The translations under genes were made by a program, and so were the position numbers. Shown here piece after piece: positions 1 through 8,544 of a stretch of 64,000 nucleotides of DNA. Origin of the DNA: Variovorax paradoxus. GTDB lineage: Bacteria; Pseudomonadota; Gammaproteobacteria; Burkholderiales; Burkholderiaceae_C. Every line of letters starts with the position of its first letter. Position 1 is the first letter of the stretch. Location: positions 1,054,001 to 1,118,000 of the forward strand of contig NZ_JAUSXG010000001.1 in the NCBI RefSeq assembly GCF_030815855.1. Direction: 5' to 3'. The notes beneath the pieces are model-generated. The model did not search any database, had not been told where the DNA came from, and worked only from the letters and a program-made list of their open reading frames with translations.

Positions 1-2
1 TG

Positions 3-626
3 CCGCCGTCCTTTGTCTACCACGCCGATCGCCTCGACGAGTTTCTGGCGCTGTTGCCGAGAGACGGCCGGTCCGCCCTTGCGCTGGCGCGGCAGCACAA
101 CGAGAAACTGGACGACGACCGCGCGTTTCTGAAGGTGCCCGCGAAACTCCAGATCCGGCATGCGATGGAAGTGCGGCATGCGAGCTTCGAAAATCCGGAT
201 TTCATCGCGATGCTGCGCCGGCATGGTGTCGCGCTGGTCGTCGCCGACACGGCGGGGCGCTGGCCGCTGCTCGAAGACTTGTGCGCCGATTTCGTCTACA
301 TGCGGCTGCATGGCGACAAGGAGCTCTATGCGAGCGGCTACAGCGACGAAGCGCTCGACCGTTGGGCAGAGCGCATCGATGCCTGGCGCCACGGGCGGCA
401 GGTGAAGAACGCAAGGCTGGCCGATCCCTCGCGTCTGCAGACACGCAAAAAGGGGCGCGACGTGTACTGCTACTTCGACAACGACGTGAAGGTGCACGCG
501 CCCTACGATGCCGCGCACCTCGCAGCCCGGCTCGGCGTGGCCACCGGTCTCGGATCCGACGACAACTTCGATCCGCCGCCCGGCGTGGCCGTGCGCAAAC
601 GTGCGAGGGCGCAGGGCCGCAAGTAG
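3..626 (+). CDS. DUF72 (YecE-like) protein, 5' end outside window
   Basis: This is the C-terminal two thirds of a DUF72 family protein of unknown biochemical role. The frame is open from the first bases of the window, so the start lies upstream. Family hallmarks are the EVRH segment followed by an F-x-N-P-x-F-type stretch, then a VADTAG strand, then FVYMRLHG, and near the C-terminus a DVYCYFDND strand. The fold is expected to be a TIM barrel related to sugar-phosphate isomerases (family knowledge). The basic tail (RKRARAQGRK) is probably disordered. It converges on the ABC transporter operon with a 22-bp gap. The TTG at 54 is an internal codon rather than the true start. Confidence 0.85.
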   Translation, partial: PPSFVYHADRLDEFLALLPRDGRSALALARQHNEKLDDDRAFLKVPAKLQIRHAMEVRHASFENPDFIAMLRRHGVALVVADTAGRWPLLEDLCADFVYMRLHGDKELYASGYSDEALDRWAERIDAWRHGRQVKNARLADPSRLQTRKKGRDVYCYFDNDVKVHAPYDAAHLAARLGVATGLGSDDNFDPPPGVAVRKRARAQGRK

Positions 627-648
627 CCGCGGAGCGGCGCCTGCCGCC

Positions 649-1416
649 TCAGTCGTGCAGTGACGAGAGAAACTGCTTCAACTCGGCCGTCTGTGGATTG
701 CCGAACAACTCCGCCGGCGGCCCCATTTCGTGCACGCGGCCCTGGTGCATGAAGATCAGGCGGTCGCTCACCTTGCGTGCAAAGCTCATTTCGTGCGTGA
801 CCATCAGGAGCGTCATGCCTTCGTCGGCCAGCGACTCCACCACGCGCAGCACGTCGCCCACCAGTTCGGGGTCGAGCGCGGAAGTGATTTCGTCGCACAG
901 CAGCACCGCCGGCTCCATCGCCAACGCGCGCGCAATGGCCACGCGCTGCTGCTGGCCGCCCGAAAGCTGGTCGGGCATGGCGTCGAACTTCTCGGCCAGG
1001 CCCACGCGCTCGAGCAGCTTGCGCGCTTGCGACGCCGCCTCCAGGCTGCTGCGCTTCTTCACCAGCGTGGGTGCGAGCATCACGTTCCTGCCGACCGTGA
1101 GATGCGGAAACAGGTTGAAGCTCTGGAAGATCATGCCCACGCGCTGGCGCAGCTCGCGCATGGCCATCGCGCTTTCGTGCAGCAGCGGCTTGCCGTCCAC
1201 CGTGAGCGAGCCTTCCTGGAACGCCTCGAGCCCGTTGATGCAGCGCAGCAGCGTGCTCTTGCCCGAGCCGCTCTTGCCGATGATGGCGATGACCTCGCCG
1301 CGTTTCACTTCGAGATCGATGCCCTTGAGCACCTCGTTGGCGCCGTACGATTTGCGCAGCGCCGTCACGCGCACGATCGGCGCGGCGGAAGTCTGGGGTT
1401 CAAGCACGGCGGCCAT
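649..1416 (-). CDS. polar amino-acid ABC transporter, ATP-binding protein
   Basis: This is the 255-residue cytoplasmic ATPase that powers import of a polar amino acid or related solute. Walker A is GKSGSGKST (residues 47-55), the Q-loop glutamine is about Q98, the signature LSGGQQQR is at 151-158, Walker B ends in D175-E176, and the switch histidine is H208. The order and spacing match the GlnQ/HisP/ArtP group. The start overlaps the end of the upstream permease gene by 17 nt, so the two are probably translationally coupled. It is the last gene of a five-gene operon (regulator, binding protein, permease, permease, ATPase). The substrate cannot be read from sequence. Confidence 0.95.
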   Translation of the reverse strand: MAAVLEPQTSAAPIVRVTALRKSYGANEVLKGIDLEVKRGEVIAIIGKSGSGKSTLLRCINGLEAFQEGSLTVDGKPLLHESAMAMRELRQRVGMIFQSFNLFPHLTVGRNVMLAPTLVKKRSSLEAASQARKLLERVGLAEKFDAMPDQLSGGQQQRVAIARALAMEPAVLLCDEITSALDPELVGDVLRVVESLADEGMTLLMVTHEMSFARKVSDRLIFMHQGRVHEMGPPAELFGNPQTAELKQFLSSLHD

Positions 1417-2053
1417 GGGATTTCCTCTCGAGGTTCTTGGCGTACAGGCTTACCGGGAAGCACAGCACGAAGTAAAGCAGCGCCACGCAGCTGAACACCA
1501 CGAAGGGCTGGAAGGTGGCGTTCGAAATCATGCTGCCGGCCTTGGTGAGTTCGACAAAGCCGATCACGGAGGCGAGCGCGGTGCCCTTGATCACCTGCAC
1601 CAGGAAGCCCACCGTCGGCGCAATCGCGATCTTCACGGCCTGCGGCAGGACCACGTGGCGCATCTGCTCACTGAAGCTCAGGGCCAGGCTGCCCGATGCC
1701 TCCCACTGCCCTTTGGGAATGGAGGCCACGCAGCCGCGCCAGATCTCGGTGAGGAATGCGCTGGTATAGAGCGTGAGCGCCACGCTCGCGGCGGTCCACG
1801 CCGACACGTCGATGCCGAACAGCGCGATGCCGAAGTACGCGAGAAACAGCTGCATCAGCAGCGGCGTACCCTGGAACAGCTGCACGTAGAAGCCCACGGC
1901 GCGGTTCATGACGCTGCCGCCGCGCAGGCGCAGGAACAACAGCAAGCCGCCCACCAGCCCTCCGCCGACGAAGGCGATGAGCGAGAGCACGACAGTCCAG
2001 CGCAGCGCCATCAGCAGGTTGCGCAGGATGTCCCAGAGAGAAAAATCGACCAT
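1400..2053 (-). CDS. polar amino-acid ABC transporter, permease
   Basis: This is a 217-residue inner-membrane permease of the HisM/GlnP type, with about five hydrophobic helices. The EAA loop that contacts the ATPase is visible as IPKGQWEASGSLALS followed by VVLPQA. Its length is typical for the family. It lies 15 nt downstream of a second permease gene and overlaps the ATPase gene by 17 nt. The two permeases probably form a heterodimeric channel, as is usual in operons with two permease genes. Confidence 0.94.
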   Translation of the reverse strand: MVDFSLWDILRNLLMALRWTVVLSLIAFVGGGLVGGLLLFLRLRGGSVMNRAVGFYVQLFQGTPLLMQLFLAYFGIALFGIDVSAWTAASVALTLYTSAFLTEIWRGCVASIPKGQWEASGSLALSFSEQMRHVVLPQAVKIAIAPTVGFLVQVIKGTALASVIGFVELTKAGSMISNATFQPFVVFSCVALLYFVLCFPVSLYAKNLERKSHGRRA

Positions 2054-2068
2054 GGGGTGTTCCCGCGT

Positions 2069-2725
2069 TCAGCGGCCGAAGAAGAACTTCGGCCCGGCCC
2101 AATTGAGCAATCTGCGCAGCCCCACCGCCAGCGCCAGGTAGATCAGCGTGGCAATGATGAAAGCCTCGAAGGCGCGGAAGTTGCGGCTCTGGATGAGGTT
2201 GGCCGCGTAGCTCAGCTCCTCGGTGGAGATCTGCCCGCACACCGCCGAGCCCAGCATCACGATGATGATCTGGCTCACCATCGCGGGCCATACCTTCTTG
2301 AGCGCCGGCGGCAGCACCACGCGGGTGAACACCTGCACCTTGTTCAGTGCCAGGCTCACGGCCGCCTCGATCTGCCCCTTGGGCGTGGCCTCGATGCCGG
2401 CCCGGATGATCTCGGTGGCGTAGGCCCCGAGGTTCATCACCATCGCGATGACCGACGCCGTCTCGGGCGTGAGCTTGACGCCGGCCGCGGGCAGCCCGAA
2501 GAAGATGAAGAACAGCTGCACGATGAACGGCGTGTTGCGGATCAGCTCCACGTAGCTGCCGACGATCCAGCGAAGCCATGCCGGCCCGCTGGCGCGCGCC
2601 CAGGCGCAGGCCACGCCGACGGCCATGCCGATGAGGGTGGCAATGGCTGTCAGCCCCACCGTCCACGCGACGCCCTTGGCGAGCAGACGCCAGTCGACGA
2701 GAACTGCACCGAAGTCGAATTCCAT
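2069..2725 (-). CDS. polar amino-acid ABC transporter, permease
   Basis: This is the 218-residue partner permease. The EAA loop reads TPKGQIEAAVSLALN followed by VVLPPA. About five transmembrane segments start with the hydrophobic WTVGLTAIATLIGMAVG stretch. It begins 31 nt after the binding-protein gene and is followed after 15 nt by the other permease, which fits one transcript. The start at 2725 gives a short cytoplasmic N-terminus as expected for this family. Confidence 0.94.
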   Translation of the reverse strand: MEFDFGAVLVDWRLLAKGVAWTVGLTAIATLIGMAVGVACAWARASGPAWLRWIVGSYVELIRNTPFIVQLFFIFFGLPAAGVKLTPETASVIAMVMNLGAYATEIIRAGIEATPKGQIEAAVSLALNKVQVFTRVVLPPALKKVWPAMVSQIIIVMLGSAVCGQISTEELSYAANLIQSRNFRAFEAFIIATLIYLALAVGLRRLLNWAGPKFFFGR

Positions 2726-2756
2726 GGCGCGCCTTTATGCGAGGTTCGGCAGACGG

Positions 2757-3575
2757 TCAGACGGGCAGGTCGCCGGCCGCCTTGCCGAGCCACTTCTTCG
2801 ACATGGCGTCCAGCGTGCCGTCCTTCTTGGCGGCGGCAATGATCTCGTTGACCTTGGTCTTCAATGCGGTTTCGCCCTTGGCAACGCCGATGAAGCACGG
2901 GCTGTCCTTGAGCAGCAGCTTGAATTCGGCGCTCACCTTCGGATTCTTGGCGAGCATGTCGCCGGCGACCGCCGCGCTGGTCGCGAGGGTTTGCGTCTGG
3001 CCGGCCACGAAGGCCGCGATGGTCGCGTTGTTGTCCTCGAAGCGGCGGTAGTCGACGTTCGGCGGGGCTACCTTGTTCAGTTCCTGGTCTTCCATCGCGC
3101 CGCGCGTCACGGCGACGGTCTTGCCGGCCATGTCGGCAAAGCTGGTGAGCTTCATGCTCTTGGCGGCGTACACGGCCTGGAAGAAAGGCGCGTAGGCGGC
3201 GGAGAAATCGATCACCTTCTCGCGCTCGGCATTCTTGCCGAGCGTGGAGATCACGAGGTCGGCCTTGCGGGTCTGGAGATAGGGGATGCGGTTGGCGCTG
3301 GTCACGGGCACCAGCTCGACCTTGACGCCCAGCTTGGCGGCAATAAGCTCGGCCATTTCGACGTCGAGGCCTTGCGGCTTCATGTTCCTGTCGACCGAGC
3401 CGTAGGGCGGGTAGTCGGTCGGCACGGCGATTTTGATGGTCTTGGCCTTCAGCACGTTGTCCAGAGCGTTCTGGGCCTGGGCGGTGCCGGCTGCGGCCAG
3501 CATGGCAACGGAAGCCAACGCGAGCGTGAGGTGGCGTTTGGACGAAGAAAACGCAGAAAACGAAGAGAGGGTCAT
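2757..3575 (-). CDS. periplasmic amino-acid-binding protein of ABC transporter (SBP family 3)
   Basis: This is the 272-residue solute receptor of the import system. The N-terminus is a Sec signal peptide with cleavage predicted after AGTAQAQ. The mature part starts a typical SBP_bac_3 strand (TIKIAVPTDYPPYGSV) and contains GLDVEMAELIAAKLGVKVE and the hinge motif with the R of RIPYLQTRKADLVIS. The start is fixed by a Shine-Dalgarno AGGAG at 3583-3587 and by an ATGA overlap (3572-3575) with the stop of the upstream GntR gene. A longer in-frame opening exists upstream but lies inside the regulator gene and was not used. Confidence 0.93.
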   Translation of the reverse strand: MTLSSFSAFSSSKRHLTLALASVAMLAAAGTAQAQNALDNVLKAKTIKIAVPTDYPPYGSVDRNMKPQGLDVEMAELIAAKLGVKVELVPVTSANRIPYLQTRKADLVISTLGKNAEREKVIDFSAAYAPFFQAVYAAKSMKLTSFADMAGKTVAVTRGAMEDQELNKVAPPNVDYRRFEDNNATIAAFVAGQTQTLATSAAVAGDMLAKNPKVSAEFKLLLKDSPCFIGVAKGETALKTKVNEIIAAAKKDGTLDAMSKKWLGKAAGDLPV

Positions 3576-4333
3576 AGCAGGGCTCCTAGGTAAGTCGATG
3601 AATCGGTGTTGTCTTGCGAAGAAGCGGCCGCCTTGCGCCGCTTGGGCTTGGCCGCGGTGTTCTGTTGCAGCGGTGCCAGCGCATCGCGCAGCTGCGCGAG
3701 CGGGTCGGTTGGCGCCTGCACGCGCAACGCCGACTGCACGGTGCCGATGTGCGCGGCCATCAGCGCTTCGGCGGCGGCGTGATCGCCCCGCTCGAGTGCG
3801 GCGACGATCTGCACGTGGTCTTCGCACGACTGCACCGCGTCATGGGTGCTTTGATAGAGCATGGCGATCAGCGTGGTGCGTGCCGTGAAGTCGCGCAGCG
3901 TGTCGGCCAGCAGCGTGTTGCCCAGGCATTCGGCCAGGCACACATGGAAGTCGCCGAGCAGAAAGCTGCGGTTGCCGACGTCGTTTTCTTTCAGGGCCGT
4001 TTTTTCACGCTGAAGGTGCGCTTTCAGCTGGCGCAGCGCGGCCTTGTCGATCTTGCTGGTACTCCGGATGAGACCCAGCTCGATGACGCGGCGCGCCTCG
4101 AAGGCTTCGCGGGCTTCTTCCTGCGAAGGCTCGATCACGAACCAGCCGCGCCGCGCGCTCACCGTGACGATGCCGCGCGCCGCCAGCCGGGTGAGGGCTT
4201 CGCGCACGATGGTGCGGCTGCAGTCGAAGAGCATGGCCAGCTGCTGTTCGCCCAGGCGCGAACCCGGGGCGAGCTTCTGCGCCATCACCGCTTCGACGAT
4301 GCGTGCACTGATTTCGGATGCGGATGTAGACAT
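3572..4333 (-). CDS. GntR-family (FCD subfamily) transcriptional regulator
   Basis: This is a 253-residue regulator. The N-terminal winged helix contains SRLGEQQLAMLFDCSRTIVREALTRLAARG, the typical GntR DNA-binding helix with its VREAL core. A C-terminal FCD ligand domain follows with metal-binding-type histidines in FHVCLAE, about residues 137-143, and at the DH of CEDHVQIV. A basic tail beyond the FCD domain runs into the overlap with the binding-protein gene. An ATG at 4363 is also in frame, but it would begin inside a perfect inverted repeat that looks like an operator, so the ATG at 4333 is preferred. It probably controls its own operon in response to the transported solute. Confidence 0.88.
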   Translation of the reverse strand: MSTSASEISARIVEAVMAQKLAPGSRLGEQQLAMLFDCSRTIVREALTRLAARGIVTVSARRGWFVIEPSQEEAREAFEARRVIELGLIRSTSKIDKAALRQLKAHLQREKTALKENDVGNRSFLLGDFHVCLAECLGNTLLADTLRDFTARTTLIAMLYQSTHDAVQSCEDHVQIVAALERGDHAAAEALMAAHIGTVQSALRVQAPTDPLAQLRDALAPLQQNTAAKPKRRKAAASSQDNTDSSTYLGALL

Positions 4334-4339
4334 TGGCCT

Positions 4340-4372
4340 GCATACCAGCAGCTTTTGTGCCAACTGGTATGC
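4340..4372. promoter_or_regulatory. candidate GntR operator: 9-bp inverted repeat
   Basis: GCATACCAG at 4340-4348 and CTGGTATGC at 4364-4372 are perfect inverted repeats separated by 15 bp. They lie directly upstream of the GntR start (4333). The half site resembles the TGGTAT/ATACCA core of FCD-type GntR operators. Autoregulation of the transporter operon is an inference. Confidence 0.55.
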
Positions 4373-4497
4373 AAGATATGTGCACCGAAATGGGCCGGTC
4401 TGCGTGTCGGTGGTGCACTCTCGCGCTGTCCGTCGTGTTTTTGGTGCTTTGATTTCGGCGCAGCTGTTCTTTCAGGCGCATTACACCCGCCGCCAGT

Positions 4498-5484
4498 TCA
4501 ATCCATCCGCGCGCCCGAAGCCTTCACCGCCTTGTCCCATCGGGGCGTCTCCGTGGCCAGGAAGCGCGCGAAGTCCTCGCTGCCCAGGTACGCCGGGTCG
4601 GCGCCCTGGCTCACCATGCGGTCGCGCACCTCAGGGCTGGTGAGCACCTGCCTGAAGGCCTCGCTGAGCTTGGCGACCACTTCCTTGGGTGTGTCCTTGG
4701 GAGCGAGAAAGCCGTAGAAGCCCACCACCTCGAAGCCCTTGACGCCCGATTCGATGACCGTCGGCACGTCGGGCAGGGCGGGGTTGCGTTCGCGGCTGGT
4801 CACGGCCAGTGCGCGCACCTTGCCTTGCTTGTGATAGTTGGCGGCCTGGGGGATCGACTCGGCCATGAACTGCACCTGGCCGCCCATCAGGTCCGTAAAG
4901 GCCGGGGCGCTGCCGCGGTACGGAATGTGCACCATGAAGATGCCCGTCGCGGTCTTGAACATCTCGGGCACCAGGTGGCTGATGCCGCCGTTCCCGGCCG
5001 ATCCATAGTTGACCTGGCCGGGCCGCGCCTTCGCGTAGTCGATGAACTGCTTGAGGTTCTGCACCGGCAACTGGGGCGTGACCAGCAGCGCCAGCGGCTG
5101 CATGGCCGTGCGCGCGATCGGCACGAAGTCGCGCTGTGTGTTGTAGGGCAGCTTGCTGTAAAGCGCGCCATTGATCACTGCCACGCCGGTGTTGGCCAGC
5201 ATGAGCGTGTAGCCGTCCGCCGGGCTCTTGGCGACCGCGTCGGCGCCCACCGAGCCGCCCGCGCCGGGCTTGTAGTCGACGATCAGCGGCTGGCCGAGCA
5301 CGGCCTGCAGCTTGTCGGTCAAGAGGCGCGCATGCTGGTCGAGCGGACCGCCGGCCGGGAAGCCGATGACGACCTTGATCGGCTTGTCGGGATAGGCGGC
5401 CATGGCGGAGCTGCCAACGCCGAATGACGCGAGCGACGCGATCGAAAAAGCCGCCAGGATGGCGGCGCGGACCGGATGAGCCAT
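4498..5484 (-). CDS. Bug-family (TctC-like) extracytoplasmic solute-binding protein
   Basis: This is a 328-residue periplasmic receptor of the tripartite tricarboxylate transporter type, an expanded family in Burkholderiales. After the signal peptide (cleavage near SSAMA) the mature protein starts YPDKPIKVVIGFPAGGPLDQ. It contains the typical GAGGSVGADAVAKSPADGYTL and the ligand-loop YGSAGNGGISHL. The ATG at 5484 is preferred over an in-frame one at 5508 because AGGAGA lies 7 nt upstream of it. No TctA/TctB membrane genes are adjacent, so it is an orphan receptor, common for this family. Its substrate is unknown. Confidence 0.92.
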   Translation of the reverse strand: MAHPVRAAILAAFSIASLASFGVGSSAMAAYPDKPIKVVIGFPAGGPLDQHARLLTDKLQAVLGQPLIVDYKPGAGGSVGADAVAKSPADGYTLMLANTGVAVINGALYSKLPYNTQRDFVPIARTAMQPLALLVTPQLPVQNLKQFIDYAKARPGQVNYGSAGNGGISHLVPEMFKTATGIFMVHIPYRGSAPAFTDLMGGQVQFMAESIPQAANYHKQGKVRALAVTSRERNPALPDVPTVIESGVKGFEVVGFYGFLAPKDTPKEVVAKLSEAFRQVLTSPEVRDRMVSQGADPAYLGSEDFARFLATETPRWDKAVKASGARMD

Positions 5485-5532
5485 GGAATCGTCTCCTCTT
5501 TTTTTCAAGTGGAGACGATCATAAGCAGCGGC

Positions 5533-5973
5533 TCAGCCGGTGAGCGTTGCCTTCAGCGTGATCTCCGGCACGCTGGCCAGCGCTTTCGACAACGGGCAGC
5601 CGGCCTTGGCGGCGGCCGCAATCTGCTGGAACTTGGCTTCTTCGAGATTCGGCACGGCGGCGTCGAGTTCGAGTGCGATGCGGTCGATCTTGAAGCCCTC
5701 GCCGTCCTTGGCCAGCCGCACGGCGGCCCTGGTGTCGATCGTCGTTGCGGTGAAGCCTTCTTTCTCGAGTGCGAAGGCAAAGGCCATCGTCAGACAGGCC
5801 GCGTGGGCCGCGCCGACGATTTCCTCCGGGTTGGTGCCGCGCTTGTCGTCCTCGAAACGGCTTGCGAAACCGTAGGGATAGTCCTTGAGGGCGCCGGTCT
5901 CGGTGCTGACGAGGCCCTTGCCGGTCTTGCCGGCGCCTTCCCAGTGAACACTTGCGCGCTTGTCTGCTGGCAT
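5533..5973 (-). CDS. OsmC-family peroxiredoxin
   Basis: This 146-residue cytoplasmic protein is of the OsmC/Ohr fold, which reduces organic hydroperoxides using two cysteines. The two conserved cysteines are C60 (in GAAHAACL) and C126 (in AGCPLSKA). The N-terminus (HWEGAGKTGKG) is that of the OsmC rather than the Ohr branch. The start is fixed by AAGGAG at 5980-5985; a longer opening upstream has no family similarity. It is divergent from the acyl-CoA ligase gene. Confidence 0.92.
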   Translation of the reverse strand: MPADKRASVHWEGAGKTGKGLVSTETGALKDYPYGFASRFEDDKRGTNPEEIVGAAHAACLTMAFAFALEKEGFTATTIDTRAAVRLAKDGEGFKIDRIALELDAAVPNLEEAKFQQIAAAAKAGCPLSKALASVPEITLKATLTG

Positions 5974-6086
5974 GGGAGCTCCTTCATTCGGGTGATGGGT
6001 GATGGGAACGCATGTATCGCGCGGAATGAGCGGCTTGTCTGTAGTCGCAAGGCGCATGCGCTGCAGATTGCCAAATTGGGAAGAAT

Positions 6087-6108
6087 GGGCGTCGCCAAGG
6101 CGACGCCC
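6087..6108. other. 10-bp perfect inverted repeat (hairpin) in divergent intergenic region
   Basis: GGGCGTCGCC and GGCGACGCCC are separated by AA, about 115 bp upstream of the osmC start and 89 bp upstream of the ligase start. There is no T-tract on either strand, so it does not look like a terminator. It could be an operator or an intergenic REP-type hairpin. Confidence 0.5.
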
Positions 6109-6196
6109 TCGGGGGCTTCCCCGATGGGAGCGGCGGCCGGTGCCGCTTAGGCTGCGGGCTGCCTTTTTCTTTCTTCTCCGTCCGTCTGCCTTGACC

Positions 6197-7903
6197 ATGC
6201 AACAACGCCCGCACCACAAGTTCTGGCCCAAGCGCCTTCCGCATTCGATCACCGTTCCCGCCACTTCGCTGTGGCACAACCTTGCGACCTCGGCGGCGCG
6301 CTATCCGGACAAGGCCGCGCTCGTGTTCTTCGGCCGCGTGACGAGCTACCGCGAATTCGCCGGTCAGGTCGAGCGCCTGGCGGGTACGCTGCATGCACTG
6401 GGCGTGAAGCGCGGCGACCGCGTGGTGCTGAACATGCAGAACTGCCCGCAGCTCGTGATCGCGCATTTCGCGATCTTGCGTGCCAATGCGGTGGTGGTGC
6501 CCGTCAACCCGATGAACCGGGCGGAAGAGCTCAAGCACTACATCGTCGACCCGGACGCCAAGGTGGCCATCACCACCGGCGACCTGGCCGGCGAACTGGC
6601 CAAGGCCAGCAATGCGCTGCCGCCGGAGCAGCAGCTCGACCACCTCATCGTGACCCAGTTCACCGATGCCTTCGATGCCGAGGCCAGCGGCGACGATGCG
6701 CCCGCGCCGGCATGGAAAGAGTGGCTCACCGCGCGCCATCCACTGCCCGAGCTGGCGCGCGGCAAGGCTCAGGCCTGGACCGATGCGCTGGCGGCCGGCC
6801 ACCCGGCGCCCGAGCACGTGGTGGGCGCCGACGACATGGCCCTGCTGCCCTACACCAGCGGCACCACCGGCCTGCCCAAAGGCTGCGTGCACCACCATTC
6901 CAGCCTCATGCACAACGCGGTGGCCGGCCAGCTCTGGGGCCCGGCGACGTCGGAAGCGGTGGTGCTGGCGGTGGTGCCCATGTTCCACATCACGGGCGTG
7001 GTGAGCATGATGCACACCTCCATCCTCGCGGGGGGCACGCTGGTCATCATGCCGCGCTGGGACCGCGAGGTGGCGGGGCGGCTCATCTCGCGCTGGAAGG
7101 TCACGAGCTGGACCAACATTCCCACCATGGTGATCGATCTCATGGCCAGCCCCAACTTCGCGAGCTACGACCTGTCGAGCCTCACGCACATCGGCGGCGG
7201 CGGCGCGGCCATGCCGCAGGCCGTGGCGCAGCGGCTGTTCGAGCAATACGGCCTCAAGTACCAGGAGGGCTACGGCCTCACCGAAACCGCCGCGCCGTCG
7301 CACACCAACCCGTCGGAAAACCCCAAGCAGCAGTGCCTGGGCATTCCGTTCATGAGCACGGACGCGCGCGTGGTCGATCCCGACACGCTGGCCGAAATGC
7401 CCATCGGCGAGTCGGGCGAGATCATCATCCACGGCCCCGAGGTGTTCCAGGGCTATTGGAAACGGCCCGATGCTACGAAGGCAGCTTTCGTCGAGTTCGA
7501 GGGCAAGCGCTTCTTCCGTTCGGGCGACATGGGTCGCATGGACGAGGACGGCTATTTCTTCATCACCGACCGGCTCAAGCGCATGATCAACGCGAGCGGC
7601 TTCAAGGTGTGGCCGGCCGAGGTGGAGCTCTTGATGTTCCGCCACCCGGCCATCCAGGAAGCGTGCGTGATCTCGACCAAGGACAGCTATCGCGGCGAAT
7701 CGGTCAAGGCCGTGGTGGTGCTGCGCGCCACGCACAAGGACACCACCGAGCAGGACATCATCGACTGGTGCCGCGAGAACATGGCGGTCTACAAGATTCC
7801 GCGCAAGGTGCAGTTCGTCGATGCATTGCCCAAGAGCGGCAGCGGCAAGGTGATGTGGCGGCTGCTGCAGGAAGACGAGAACGAGACCGAAACCGCCGCG
7901 TAA
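6197..7903 (+). CDS. acyl-CoA synthetase (AMP-dependent ligase), probably long-chain fatty acid
   Basis: This 568-residue adenylate-forming enzyme activates a carboxylic acid, most likely a fatty acid, to its CoA thioester. Motifs are the P-loop YTSGTTGLPKG (219-229), YGLTETAAPSH (A5), the SGDMGRMDEDGYFFITDRLKR core (A7-A8) and the catalytic lysine K551 in SGSGKVMWRLL. The ATG at 6197 begins MQQRPHHKFWPKRLPHS, typical for this subgroup. The frame is open further upstream but only across intergenic sequence with the hairpin at 6087-6108. Exact acyl specificity cannot be told. Confidence 0.92.
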   Translation: MQQRPHHKFWPKRLPHSITVPATSLWHNLATSAARYPDKAALVFFGRVTSYREFAGQVERLAGTLHALGVKRGDRVVLNMQNCPQLVIAHFAILRANAVVVPVNPMNRAEELKHYIVDPDAKVAITTGDLAGELAKASNALPPEQQLDHLIVTQFTDAFDAEASGDDAPAPAWKEWLTARHPLPELARGKAQAWTDALAAGHPAPEHVVGADDMALLPYTSGTTGLPKGCVHHHSSLMHNAVAGQLWGPATSEAVVLAVVPMFHITGVVSMMHTSILAGGTLVIMPRWDREVAGRLISRWKVTSWTNIPTMVIDLMASPNFASYDLSSLTHIGGGGAAMPQAVAQRLFEQYGLKYQEGYGLTETAAPSHTNPSENPKQQCLGIPFMSTDARVVDPDTLAEMPIGESGEIIIHGPEVFQGYWKRPDATKAAFVEFEGKRFFRSGDMGRMDEDGYFFITDRLKRMINASGFKVWPAEVELLMFRHPAIQEACVISTKDSYRGESVKAVVVLRATHKDTTEQDIIDWCRENMAVYKIPRKVQFVDALPKSGSGKVMWRLLQEDENETETAA

Positions 7904-7991
7904 CAGCGGGTTCGTGCCCGCGGGGCGAGGGTGCTTCGCACCGAGAATCCATGGCTTCCGCCGCCACGTTTTTCTCTTCCTCTCTCTGCTC

Positions 7992-8513
7992 ATGCGCTTG
8001 CGCTTACTGCCCGTCGTTTGTTGTCTCGCGCTTCTGCCGCTGCTGTCGCACGCCGACCCTCGAACCTGTCTCGTCGTCGGCATCAGTGACGGCGACACGC
8101 TCACCGCGCGTTGCGGCCGCTTCGGTTCCTACGAGGAAATCAAGGTGCGTATCGCCGCCATCGATGCACCTGAAAGATCGCAGCCTTACGGCCAGCGCAG
8201 CAGGCAGGCGCTGAGCCGCCTCTGCTATTTCGAGCAGGCCGTGATCACCGAGCGCGACACCGACCGCTATGGCCGCACGGTGGCCGACGTGAGTTGCAAC
8301 GGCCATGACGCGGGAACCCAGATGGTGGCCGAAGGCTGGGCCTGGGTGTACGACTTCAACGGCATTGCCACGCGGCGCGGCGGCGAACTGTTCAAGCTGC
8401 AGGACAGCGCGCGCGCACAGCGCCAAGGCCTATGGGCCGGCGCAAGGCCCACGCCACCGTGGGATTGGCGGCGGCGCCAGCGCGAGAATCAGGCGAACAA
8501 TTCGATGTTCTGA
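7992..8513 (+). CDS. secreted thermonuclease-family (SNase-like) nuclease
   Basis: This 173-residue protein has a signal peptide (cleavage near LLSHA) and a staphylococcal-nuclease fold domain. The family's catalytic residues are present: R53 in KVRIAAIDAPE, E61, and R95 in DRYGRTVADV, with the Ca2+-site aspartates in ISDGDTLTA. It probably acts in the periplasm or outside the cell on DNA and RNA. The ATG at 7992 is chosen because it places a normal signal peptide at the N-terminus; an in-frame start at 7914 would add 26 residues with no family match. Confidence 0.9.
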   Translation: MRLRLLPVVCCLALLPLLSHADPRTCLVVGISDGDTLTARCGRFGSYEEIKVRIAAIDAPERSQPYGQRSRQALSRLCYFEQAVITERDTDRYGRTVADVSCNGHDAGTQMVAEGWAWVYDFNGIATRRGGELFKLQDSARAQRQGLWAGARPTPPWDWRRRQRENQANNSMF

Positions 8514-8544
8514 GGCGCCGCGCGGGCGGCTGCCGACGCCTCAG
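8510..8544. terminator. possible bidirectional terminator hairpin
   Basis: CTGAGGCG (8510-8517) and CGCCTCAG (8537-8544) form a perfect 8-bp stem that contains the stop codons of both convergent genes. No clear T-tract follows, so intrinsic termination is uncertain. Confidence 0.35.

Noticed and set aside
281..2842. 853-codon frame on the plus strand across the ABC transporter genes
   Set aside because: Antisense to genes with full ABC transporter motifs; no domain recognisable in the frame.
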